This document shows positions 32,832 through 44,329 of a stretch of 64,000 bases of DNA, in pieces. The notes below the pieces were generated by a model that was not told where the DNA came from, made no database searches, and was given only the letters and a program-made list of their open reading frames with translations. The translations under genes were made by a program, and so were the position numbers. How positions within the stretch are numbered: position 1 is the stretch's first letter; each line of letters begins with the position of its first letter. This DNA is from Hetaerina americana (taxonomy: Eukaryota > Arthropoda > Insecta > Odonata > Calopterygidae). The stretch is taken from contig JAKTNV010000006.1 of assembly GCA_022747635.1 (NCBI GenBank), forward strand, positions 66,781,590 to 66,845,589, written 5' to 3'.

Positions 32832-33300
32832 CTGTAAGCCCCCGCTAGGGTTTGTGGCACGGGGTGAATACACCAGACTAATTTTGACCGGAATGTGACC
32901 CATACCGCGGTCGGACAATGTTATTCTGATCCCTTTATGTTCGTGAAAAAAATGACATCTTAAATCTCTCCGTTCTACACTTAATTTCTCTAATTTTATT
33001 GACATGATCTCTCCAACCGTAGAACGATGGGGCTAATGAAACATTTTCAACATCACTGCTAAATAGGCGTCCTTCCAATTTATGTAAGAGCTTCAATATG
33101 TAATTTAACCTTCGCCCCGTGAGTGATTCCCAGCCTAGCTCGTCTTCTATTTTGGATGCGCTACTGAGTGTATCATAACAACGTTTTACAAATCTATCTC
33201 TTCTACGCTGCACCGATCCAATTCGGCAATCAATCCAACTTCGTGAGGATCCCATATACTTGCAGCATATTCTAAATGAGGCCTATCCAGCGACAGTTAA
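32832..33300 (-). mobile_element. LINE-A RT remnant with diverged tail
   Basis: The minus-strand frame at 33255-32935 encodes GSVQRRRDRFVKRCYDTLSS, ELGWESLTGRRLNYILKLLH, then NKIREIKCRTERFKMSFFSRT, followed by the TAGTCTGGTGTATTCACC tail at 32832-32900. It is 106 codons open, with the upstream part frameshifted. Confidence 0.6.
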
Positions 33301-33309
33301 CATTTCTTT

Positions 33310-36300
33310 GAGAAGAATCATCGCAATTTGAATGGCGAGGGAAAATTATGTCGCTAAAAATATGCTCATTATTTACTAAACAGACCTCGTAATTCCAATA
33401 TTTCAAGAAAGACACTACCTACGTAAAATAACAATTTTATTTTATCTGGTACGCAGATTTGATTTGTCAGGATTGCAGAAAAGCCCTCCCTTTACATTAA
33501 GAGGTCCTTTTTAGTTTCACAAGACCAATTATTATATATATAAACTCTTATGAATGCAAGACAATCTATAAAAATTATTAATGACATTTATCAATAGCTG
33601 ATTTAATTGCTGCATGACTGAAATTGTATTGTTTCCGCGATCAAATGAAATGATATTTTGTACTGTTTTACGATGTATCGGTTATTTTTGGATCCCAAAA
33701 ATAAATCATAAATCAAATATTATCAGGGTATTGTCAACACAATAACCCAACCAGATTCTTACCTTTGATAGAAATTTGTTGACCGAGAATTAGGCATATT
33801 GACGAAGCATATTTAACTGGTGATGACTTAATGCAAACTATTGATTATATAGTTGAAATTTGGTTTATTCTATATCTAATAATTGATTCCAACGTGCCGA
33901 GTCTTAAATCTAAGCACTTAATAACGAATCAAATAGATTATTAAAAACGTTAGATGGTTTTGCGTAAATTTGCAAAGAGTTATTTGACGATCGGATTGCT
34001 GTTCGAATATTCCAGCATCACCTAACACCGGAATCCAAGTGTCATTTGTGCCGAAGGATGTGGAAAATAAGCCTTTTTTTCATCTTCCCACATCGCCACT
34101 CCACCAAATATTATCTTTCCTTGCTCGAATCTTGCGATTCGAGCAAGGAAAGAGCAAGAATTGGGAGAATTTCTCTGGTATTCTGACTTCAAGGGAATTT
34201 ATTGTGAGAGGTTTCCGTGTATTCCCATTTCAAGCAATCAACAACTGTGATGATGGACGCTATACGTCTCTGTGTTCCGTTTATTTTACTCCCTCTTCCT
34301 GTTAATTCCACCAGAAGGCAGTAGAAAGCAAGTTTCGCCGAAAGATCTCTGAAAGAGATCTCCCTGCCAGATGGGGTATGTTTCGTCCAAGAAAAAAATC
34401 CTACTTAGGAAGTCACATCGAGCAGAAAAGTGCGATATAGGGTTGGGTTGTGTTTTGATTTATTCCGAAAGTAAAGATCATTTCTCATAATAATAGACCG
34501 TGAAAAAGTATTGCAATTAAAGTATAAATATCCTCCAAACCTCATAAGTGTGATACTGTAATATTCATATGCTACGTCGCAAGAGGGCGAGATGGTAATT
34601 GAAATATTTTTCGAACGAAATGGAGTTCGTGGAAATATTTTAATTTCACGTTTGAGGAGACTTCCTGTTAATTTTTGCATAAGGTGGATAATTGCCATTG
34701 AAAAATGGGTATTTTAATATTTCCCTTTCCAAAGTGAATGAAAATAATCTTGTGTTTCGCCAGATCTTTGCCTTGAAGTCCGTCGAAATTTTTGCGTTGA
34801 ATCATTCTTGGAACTGAATTTAGGGTTGGGAAATTAAAACTTACGGTAGCTTAACTAAATAAAGTTATGCTTTGAAATGAAAGAGTAACACTTTTGAATT
34901 GATGGCCAGTGATGATGCTAAAATAAGATATGTATTAAGTGCATAAGTACTTTTTTAGAGGCTGAATTCAACTGCAAATCCATCAATAAAGTCCTTGAAT
35001 ATTGTGACTTATTTCTATTGCTGCAGAATATTGTGCCTTCTTACTATTCATGTAGGGTCTTAGAAAGTTTTTGGACTGCTCTCTCATTACATCAGGTGTT
35101 TACAAGTCTTTTTCCGTCGCCTCTTCCAAATCAGTTACAATCCGGACACACGATGATGCAAGAAAGAATTGATGTTCCCAGTTCACGGTACGGATTCTTA
35201 TGCTTTGTGTTCCAATTGCAAGCTTCTCCGTGTCAAGATCGGTGGTAAACGCCAGAAGACGGCAGAATATTTGATTCTTAAATTTAACCAACGAGAAGGC
35301 GAGAGAGCGCCCTTTTCTTAGCCCCTGCGAGCAACGACGCCGTATCGGACACCTTTCATTTCCATGAGAGTACAATGAATATCCCCTCTTTCCTCGCTAT
35401 CGTAGAAAGCAGCCTAGTGAGTGAACGCAAGAGGAATGTACTGAACAAACAGACGAAATCTGATGGCAACGCTGACTCACCTCTGGGGCTGGGCCGGGGG
35501 GAGGGATGTCCCACCCCTGTCATGGACGGTCAAAGGGTAACTCGATGGCGAATGCGATTCGATCTGGGTATAATCGTAATTATCAGGTTTTTTGGTCATG
35601 AAGCAGAGGTTTTGCTGCGTTTCCACCGGACAAAGGTAATGTAATAATGTCTAATTCTCAAATTAATATCCTTCCTTGGAAATGCCATCCTGACAGACAG
35701 TGCTTCGTGTGAGCAATGCACGGATACATTTGAATACGTGAATTTTGAATAACGTAAAAATGTGAGATACATGACCGAACATAGATATCGTCGAATTTCG
35801 ATGAAAAAAATGTTTGGTGCAAAAATTATAATTTTGAAGCTTTATCCTAATAGTACTGGAAGGCTTCCTGCATGATTAAATAAAAAATGTTTCGTTTTTC
35901 TGTATTCATTGTTTAACCAGCATAATTTTGTTGAGTGAAGAAAAAATACTCTCGTAGGGGACTTCTTTTTGATGTCCTCGTGAGATAATTGTCACTGTAA
36001 TACGACTGCGCTGCATGAAAGTGCTGAAAAAATATATAATACGTAAGGTATTAATTTTTATGTGTATTTTTTTGTATACTTTGGAGACATTTACATCAAT
36101 TCTTCTGATGAATTTAAAGAAATACGTGTGATGCTGCGATAGTTACTTTAACGGAGTCATCCGTCCATAACTCTGATAATTCACATGCCTCAATTCTGTT
36201 ATCACATGAACAGGTTTGTGACTTCAGTGAATTTAAACGGTTTCAGTCTCAACGTGAAGAAAATAAATGATCACTGATCAAGTAAACTATCATACCTTAC

Positions 36301-37060
36301 GGACCATAGTCCTAAAGTAGTTCATTGAACGTAGTTCACTACGATACTACCGAAATAAATTTACCGTGAAAATTTACATAGTTTACATATTCAGTGAGAT
36401 GCATAAATAATTTAAGGTAACTTGAGCCGCTAATTTTTTTTAATATTATCCCTCTTAAATATGCTCCAAGGGTGATTTTCGATAAGCGAAATGAAAACAA
36501 TGGAGCGCGGAAGTGCTGCGAACCATGAAGGATAATACGAGTGTTCTGATTCCCGTTGCTAGAGTGTAGACATGCTTGTAAGAGTGCCGTTTGAAAACTT
36601 TCTCAAGCTATCTGGGAATGATCTGCAGAGTTCAAGATCCTAGTGACTACTGATTTGTTTCGCCATGTGCTGGATATTTTCTCTCAGAAGTCCTAAGTTT
36701 AGAGCAAAACATGTAAACTGAAATTATGCATCGTAAAACTCGCGGAATCGTCATAAATGTTAACTTCAAACGTATCCTTAACGTAATTTTTCTTTTTTTA
36801 GATTTCAAATTTTTTGACATGGAAGTTATTGTGATGGTGAAAGAAAACAAACTGAAAATATTTCGATGAAATGACAAAAAACCTCTATCATTACATTTTT
36901 ATTTCAGACTGGTGATTTGTAAGTGGAAGCACTTCTCTTTTTAACGGAACAAGTAAACGCCTGGTACTTTTCCGCAACAAATGCGTCTGAGAAAAGACTA
37001 TACCTGCATTAAAAGCACACCATACAATAATAATGATAGTCGGCATTTGCAGTGAAATGA
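33310..37060. other. Stretch without recognisable gene
   Basis: AT-rich. It contains one perfect hairpin (34114-34153) and a slightly GC-richer block at 35090-35640 with short open frames on both strands. No coding family or repeat copy is recognised. Confidence 0.4.
34114..34153. repeat. Perfect 18-bp hairpin
   Basis: TCTTTCCTTGCTCGAATC, loop TTGC, GATTCGAGCAAGGAAAGA. The stem has no mismatch. Confidence 0.85.
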
Positions 37061-37068
37061 ATTGATTA

Positions 37069-38011
37069 CATGGTTTGTCCCAAAAACATAAGTAGAATAA
37101 TTCGGGAGAAAACTTTATTGCAGATGCAAGAATCGTCATGAACAAATTACTAAAAGTCTTGAAAACAGCACCCCTTGTGCATCGACACACCGATGTCGGC
37201 GCCTCTGCCACTTATCTGTTACGCTTCCTGTAAGGCGTCGACGGGAATCTCGTTCAAGCACCTCGTCATTGCTTCTTTGACATAATCCAGTGGTCCAAAT
37301 TGGTACTCAAAGAAGTTGTAATTGGGTCGTACTCAAAGGCCCATGTCTCCTCACCAGTAACCACCTATTCCAAAATCTCAGGTCACTTTCACCGTGGTTC
37401 AAGAGGTCCAAGGCAAGATTGTCACGCAAGCAGTCTTCCGACAGCACCTTAGAGACCATCTTGGCTCACCTTTCTCATGGCTTTATCTTCTGTAAGAATG
37501 CAATGCACTACGGTTTTCTGAATAATGCACTCTCCTAACATCTTGCCACTTTGGGGTCAATCAGAATCGAGCATGTGTCTTACTTTTGGTACATTTTCAT
37601 CACACTGTGTTGTTGATGGATGTGTCCAGGGCATTCCTCATCGTCAACCTCCTCGTTACCCTACCAGAACATCTTTTGCAAGCATAAAACCCTCACCTGG
37701 AACATTTTTCCATCCCCATAAGGATCCTTAACCATGGGCATTGTCTACGAATCCGATTTCCCGAGTTTAGCGCAAACTTTTATCGAATATCATTGCTCCA
37801 TGGAAAGTGGCATCGTGAATATGTGACGCGACCCTCAAACAGGGCTTCAGTCTCGCAGCCATCCGCAGACTGAAACGGCCCGCAGACAACTAACGCTGAT
37901 CGTTTTGCTTTCCCAAGACCTCTCACTATTTTGCCGGCCATAAATCGTCCCACTCCAGTCATCCGCTTCGCCAGGAAAAATCGTTTTACTTACTTTTTGG
38001 GACAGATCCTG
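37069..38011 (-). mobile_element. Mariner deletion derivative, copy 1
   Basis: Terminal inverted repeats CAGGATCTGTCCCAAAAA (minus-strand start at 38011) and CATGGTTTGTCCCAAAAA (37069) are flanked by TA. The interior matches 48371-49300 along its length and includes transposase debris: EETWAFEYDP at the first catalytic Asp motif (GDETW mutated), then directly QFGPLDYVKEAM. The segment carrying the second catalytic Asp is absent. The element is about 940 bp against about 1.3 kb for an autonomous mariner. Confidence 0.75.
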
Positions 38012-38019
38012 TATATTTC

Positions 38020-40130
38020 ATAACACCCATTTTGGGAGAAGTACATCAGCATTAAATTTTATCATTTTCCGCCAGTACGAATTTAGAATAAAACATTTTG
38101 ATGCTTCAGTCATTTGTTAAATTTATAATAAAAACATACCCTTGTCCCACGTGAATTTAATTTTGGTCATGCTTCATCTCAATTAAACATTTCGTGAACA
38201 AAAAATAATAAATCGTATTAATGTCTCTCTAAACAAGGATAGGTTTCAATAAATTGAGGTTACTTTTTCTTTCTTTCTTCTGAATTACCGTGGACTCTTG
38301 TCAATTATAAATGAATAAATATAGTAAATAAAGTCGTCCATCATGTTTAATGTTTTAATTAAAACGTTTTTGTTCTATCCGTAATTTCACATTATCGTTT
38401 CCCTCGCTATCATTAGCCCTCAGAATTCCATATTCTCCTCTATAGTAAGTACATAGCTTTACTATTGAACAACTAAGTCATTAATTATTAAAATTACATT
38501 ATTTAAATCGGCATCATATGACGATTATCAACGACCTTGGCGATCATATTTTAAAATTAGGCCTTGGCCAGTCATTTGTTTTTTCACGGCTAAATGATTG
38601 GTTTAGCATTCTAAAGAACTTACGTGCTTAAATTCAGTTTATAATGGTTCTGTGTTCTAGTAAGAGATTTCACTCATAAAAAATGGCTGAAGAACGAAAG
38701 AAAATGTATTTTACAACGCTAAAAAACTCGTATTAATCACACGGAATGAAAAAGGTGACGTTCTGTGTGTATCTTTTTTTATCACGACCATATTTTATTT
38801 GGCGAGGTGCTGCTGCCGAAAGAAATTTGTGACAAAGAGATATTTGACCGCGGTAGGGTCATATTCGGATTAAAATTAGTCTGGTGTGTATTCTTACCCT
38901 ACCACGCACCCTAGCTGTGACTTGCAGGGTACTTAAATAAACCATGGAAACTACGCGTAAACTTGATGTCAACTGTTCCTTCTTAAAATGACGACGCTAC
39001 ATTTCAGGAAATGGATTTCTACATTTGTGAGCGAATGGTTGAGGAATTTCAATCCCTTTGATTGTAAATTTCAATTCAGTGGTGCTATTTCCATCGCTGG
39101 AATGAAGTAATTATCGAATAAATAAATGAGTGTCGGATGAAATAATCTCTATATCACATGGAAAAATATTCTTAATAAATAATGAGACATACAGGACAGA
39201 CATACATACTGTAGGCCAACACGGAAGCATGAAAGAGAACCTCCGCATTCCTGGCTGAAGTTTTAAAACATTTGTCTCGCCTTATCCAATCCTCAAATAA
39301 AACTTAAATGGCTTTGCAGGTAGTTGAAAAACTAGTAGAGAAAATGTTATACATACACACCCTATTCCAAAAGTGGAATGGTGGTTCTCAGATCGCTGGC
39401 CTCTAGCATCAGTAATTTGAATTACTGACAAACTTCTTGACATCACAGTCGATTCTCTAGATTCACATATATTGTTCAATTCGTCGGCAGTATAGTTCTA
39501 TGAAGCTTACCACAGCAGAAAAACTCTTTTCGTCAGCAGTGAAATGGTTTTCACTCGGATTTACTGGCAAGTTATACTTTAATGGTTACCAATTTGCTTA
39601 GTATAATTCACACAGTTAAATCAATAATTACTAAATAAACGAGTGGCATGCAGTCAATGGTTCGAGATTGATTAAAATTTTCCATCATCTATCGTCTTAC
39701 TCCCTTCAGAAGAAATTCGATAAATTCAGTCATTAAATTTTACATGTCTTCCGCCCGTTCAAAATAACTTCAGCGTGTTGACTGTCACATTTTATTCTAA
39801 TTAAGCTTAATCAGACGAGGTTGTGAAATTAATTTACTCCGAAGGCAAGGTCAATAAATCCATTGTTGAAGACCATTAATGAGGAAAGATTTGAGCAGTA
39901 GAATTAAATATATGCTTAACAGTTCCTGTTATTATACTTCAGTGAACGATAATGGCTCGAGAAATCATTTCTAACTTTAATTAAGACATAAATTTGGGCG
40001 AATGAAGGACACTTCCTAGGCCGTGAAGGTAAACTGTGTGAAGACTCATGAAACCTTTGCCAAGGACCAATTATTTTAAAGCCAAAATTTTCCACGCTAA
40101 AGAAAGCTTTTATCGGCGACGTGAATCAGG
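38020..40130. other. AT-rich stretch with one LINE-A tail
   Basis: Bases 38850-38945 (plus) carry GGTAGGGTCATATTCGG, TAGTCTGGTGTGTATTC and a CACGCACCCTAGC tail of LINE-A subfamily 2. Otherwise nothing is recognised. Confidence 0.45.
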
Positions 40131-40142
40131 TAGCGAATGATT

Positions 40143-40325
40143 GAGTAACGAACCGGGTTAGATCAGAGTAGGGACGGGTTATGGTTCCCCAGGAAGATCT
40201 AGTACCGGAAAATCACGCAGCTTGGGTGGAGTTAAGGGTGCCGAGAGAGCTTGTTCGGGAATTGAATCCGTGCCCTCCGGTCAAAAGTCCAACGCTCTAC
40301 CCCAGGACTACCGTGACCCACATAT
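40143..40325 (-). repeat. tRNA-derived SINE, family 2, copy 2
   Basis: The reverse complement gives GTCCTGGGGTAGAGCGTTGG, ACTTTTGACCGGAGGG, box B GGATTCAATTCCC and then the body with CACCCAAGCTGCGTGATTTT and GATCTTCCTGGGGAACCATA, matching 21568-21730. Confidence 0.6.
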
Positions 40326-40807
40326 ATAATATAATTCTCAGTGGATAGCCCTACAGCTACGAAGTCTTACGGATATTTTGCACAACAGACACATATTTCA
40401 AAGATAGTTTTTTGCACAAATTGCATTCTCGTTAGAGGGAAATTAATGACATGTTTCTTTGGAGCCAGGATGTTTTAGTAGAAAAATGATACTTCACGGT
40501 GGTAATTAGACTTATCTATAGCCTGATGTAAACGGACTCACGTCAGGGTTATTCATTATAAATTTCTCTGAGCTTGGGTTACTTCAAATTCACGTTTCCA
40601 AGTGAAAGTTTTGGAACACTATATGATCCAAATTTTGCCTTTCTTCCGTTTTCTTTTTTGCAGTCACAAAAACATTGATTTTGAGGTTCTCCACTCGCTG
40701 GACAAAGCAGGCCGGAAAAATGACGCAATAATTACTTTAGTGACCCGAACGGCTTAGGTATTATTAATCCCCACGTTCTCTACAGAACTATTAAAAACAC
40801 TATAATT

Positions 40808-40977
40808 GAGTTTTTAATTTCCCACAAACTTTATTTTAAGGTACAAGACGTTTCATCGACTTGAGGCATTTAAGTTACACTTGCAGCTTTTGAAAATATA
40901 CCCTTCGGACAGAGAAGAGGAGCGTGGCTATGTAGGCGTTGTACCTTAAAATAAAGTCCGTGGAAAATTAAAAACTC
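40808..40977. repeat. MITE-like inverted repeat element
   Basis: 39-bp arms (40808-40846 and 40939-40977) differ at three positions: GAGTTTTTAATTTCCCAC, then CTTTATTTTAAGGTACAA. The 92-bp interior has no coding capacity. Confidence 0.7.
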
Positions 40978-40999
40978 ATGTAATATGGACAAACATTTC

Positions 41000-41890
41000 C
41001 ACGAAGAGAAGCCTGAAAGTGTTAGGCACACTATAACTGGGATTAATGAAAATATTAACTTCCCTTCGTGGTTTGTGTAAAAGGTAAAAAGAGGTATTTT
41101 TCAATACACTTGTTGTGGCGTGTCCTATTAACATTTTACCCCATTAAATAAAGAAAAAGAACCCCATTACCTCTAATATTACACCAGTAGCAACAGAAAT
41201 AAGCAAGTAAAACATCAGTGAACCTTTGCTGCGGGCTCGCAAGATTATCCATTATTCTTAATGCGAAGTGTTCCGTTATATTTATTCATTCAATCAAGGT
41301 ATTCAAACCTGTTTAAATAAAGATTTTGGAAGCCTGTTTAAATGAAGGTTTGGTTCCTAATGACCATTTTCTTCTACCTATCGTGAGAACTTCCTCTTTC
41401 TTTGTCCAACACTATTTATTTTCTCATTTCTCCGCAACTTCTACGCGCCTTCATGCTCTCTAAAAAGTCCACTCTCTTCCTTCCTCTACCCCGCTTACCC
41501 AATGTGCTTCCTTCCATTATGGCCTTCAATGTATCAATATTTTACGATATTTCCTCCACCCTCATTTTTGAATTTTTTCCATTAGCTTCCTCTCTTATCC
41601 CACCATGTTTAAAACTTAGTCCTTTGTCCTCTGCTCTGTCCAGCCTATTCTCTCCATTCTCGGTCACAACCACATCTCAGGAGTCTCCAATCTATGCTCA
41701 TCCTCTAACCTCAGAAGGCTAGTTTAATTGTATTGAGTTTTATTTTAAAAATTAACGAGATCAGAAAGTGTCATCTGAGTCAATATCGCAAACTACGTAC
41801 GAGTATATCCTTAAATTCAAAGAAACTGAGGGATATGCCGCAACTGTAACTTTTAACGGAGTCATCCGCTAATGCAACAATTTCTAATAG
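41000..41890. other. Stretch without recognisable gene
   Basis: A 106-codon pyrimidine-rich open frame (41402-41722) has low-complexity Leu/Ser/Phe content and no family motif. It is not called as a gene. Confidence 0.4.
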
Positions 41891-41899
41891 TAAAAATCT

Positions 41900-42030
41900 T
41901 TCGCCTTGGCCGGGATTTGAACCCAGATACTAAGCCCTGAAATTTCTGAGTTTAAGTGGACGCCTCGGTAGCTTAACTGGATAAAGCACTCGGCCTGAAA
42001 ATGAGGTATCCGGGGGATATTTACACATTG
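41900..42030. repeat. tRNA-derived SINE heads, inverted pair
   Basis: Minus-strand box B GGTTCAAATCC lies at 41913-41923. Plus-strand box A TAGCTTAACTGG lies at 41969-41980, followed by GATAAAGCACTCGGCC and a damaged box B. Same family as 21288-21424. Confidence 0.55.
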
Positions 42031-42729
42031 AAATTGTTGAACTATTTCCTTCACAGTTTCCTTATCAGGGAAACATTCGGGGGTTGCTTCGACTAAGTTT
42101 GCACATTATTAAAAAAAATTACTTCACACTTCTAAAACTTGTGGCGTTTTACCTTTCTTGAAGTTTAACTTTACTCAATTTATAAATTAATGGTTCGAAA
42201 TTTTCGATTTCACGCCGGTAAATAGTGTTACATTCCTTTTCCTCGCGACGAAATAATCACGTATTAGTATGAAGCCAATGAAAAAATACGTCACTTATTA
42301 AAAATAATGGACCATTTTTTTAAATTTTAAAATATTTAATCTAGCTGAGGTTCATGGCATATCAGCGACAGTTACACCAAGGGGCCCGAATAAGAATTTC
42401 AAACTGCTCCTTAAGAATCTCCAAAAAGGATTAATGATTGTCATCATGCTCAGTGCTCAGGAGAGAACTCCTAAAACGTTTTTAGAATACTCAGGTCGGT
42501 GAGATAACCTTCAATCAAAGATTAGGGCTAAAGGGCACTGAAAATTGATGGTATTAGGAAAAATATAAATGGTACGTAGAAGACGTAAGATAATTTGGCT
42601 TGGGCCTGTAAAAGGAGCTACTTGCATTTTTTAAAACAAAATCTATGATACTGATTTTGGCCAAGTCGTCCCTGGGGTCCCAACGGAATGCGAGGTCTGT
42701 CCGAGCCATGCGAGCCATTTTTGAGAAAA

Positions 42730-42875
42730 ATAGCCTACCTGGGACAATGAGTCCTCGTCGAAGTACTCCCCTTGGGACTTCAGCGAGACGTTATGAGAAG
42801 TGTGCGAGGTCCCAGGGGGAGTACTTCGAAGGGGACTTAGGCGTCATTGTTCTAGGTGGGCTATCTTTCCAAATA
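42730..42875. repeat. MITE-like inverted repeat element
   Basis: Arms start AATAGCCTACCTGGGACAAT and return as ATTGTTCTAGGTGGGCTATC. They share CGAAGTACTCCCCTTGGGAC in inverted form. The spacer is about 24 bases. The 82-codon open frame across it is a by-product. Confidence 0.6.
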
Positions 42876-43664
42876 AATAGCATGGCTGGATAATTTCTAG
42901 ACAGACCTTGGACGTTCGATTTGGTATTCAACATACGCTTTCTACGAGAGGAGGGTAATTGGAATTTGTCAACTGAACTGTTATGTGCACTTAACTAGTT
43001 TTTCAGTAGGAGCTAATAGAGACTATGAAGGCGAAAGAAAATAATTATGCGAGTGAACTGTCCACATGTTTCCCCGAATTTCATTGTTTTGTATTCTTGT
43101 GTTCATGAGAATTCGCTAGCCCAAGCGGGCGAGTATTTTGAATTAATTTTCCGTAATTACGAGCCTGGGATCGAAATTTCGTGTCATTAATTCTCTTTCG
43201 ACTGCAGTGGACACGAATTATCTGGATGTACTCATCTGGCTAAATAGAATTGTTATTCCGGAAGGAAATGTTTACACGCCCGGGCAAGGTCATGAATTGG
43301 GATACGAGTTATGGATTAAGTTAGGAGCCTTGACGACAAATCAAGAAACGGGTCAGAAACTATTTATCGTGGTCATTTCCTTCCTCTCGACATGTAAACT
43401 TAAGGTAGTAGTTTAAAGGAAAGAATATTATGCCATTAAATACTTTTATTTATAAAGAAAGAGGACTCCTTTGCGCGACCATGACAATACACCGAGGGAA
43501 CTGAGGCGACACATAATAAACCGTATGAACGGAAGCAGCGTATGAAGGCCTAATTGGTTCTGGTGTTTTGCGGAATATAATGGGAGTACGTGCTGACACA
43601 TTTCAATTACTGCGACAAACACTTCATTGCACTTTTCTTTTTTCATGCATTTGAGAATTTTTTT

Positions 43665-44220
43665 CTATCTCACCATGAAATATTCCAAGATATGTAAACC
43701 GTTTACCTGTTCTAGTTTATGAACTCCTCTTTTTATATTTAACTCATATTTCTTCTTTATCAAAAACCTACTACTCTTTGTTTTGTTCAAATTGTTTCTC
43801 ATCCCATACCTATCTCTCCGACCTTTCAATGCACTCAGCAGTGCTTGCAACCCCCTGGCTGACAGACAAATTAAAGCTTTGTCATCAGCGAACCTGATTT
43901 TATGAATTCCCTGCCTACCATCATTACTATCTCCAGTTGGTGCCATGTCTCTTTAATTATTTCCTTCACATATATGTTGAACAGCACAAGACGTATGATA
44001 ATGGACGACCCTGCCTTACACCTCTTCCTAACACTTCCCATCCGGGCTATCCCTTCCCCTCTCGCGCCCAAGCAGTCAGAGACTTGAGCAGGTTGTGACT
44101 AAGTCTCCTATCCGTCCAATCTACTCCTATTTTCTGCAATAAATTCATTATTTTTTTCCAACTCATTCTATCGAACGCTTTTTGAAATCTAGGTGAAAAC
44201 ATATTGATTATTAAGTTTAC
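43665..44220 (-). mobile_element. LINE-B RT fragment, degraded
   Basis: Minus-strand pieces read KAFDRMSWKKIMNLLQKIGV, DWTDRRL, then VLFNIYVKEIIKETWHQLEI, ICLSARGLQALLSALKGRRDRYGM and LNIKRGVHKLEQVN, with several frameshifts. The FADD box is lost. The uninterrupted CTTCCTAACACTTCCCATCC at 44027-44046 shows the target sequence that LINE-A hit in the 1-2250 copy. Between 42880 and 43660 nothing is recognised. Confidence 0.65.
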
Positions 44221-44329
44221 ATTGCACATAACCTTAAGTTGCAATAGTGGTTTTCCCGAAAAATCTCTAACATATGCATTAATGTTTTTAAGCATACTAT
44301 ACATATGCACAATTAGGTTAGGTAAATCT

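Noticed and set aside
41402..41722. 106-codon plus-strand open frame
   Set aside because: Low-complexity pyrimidine-rich DNA with no family motif and no splice context.
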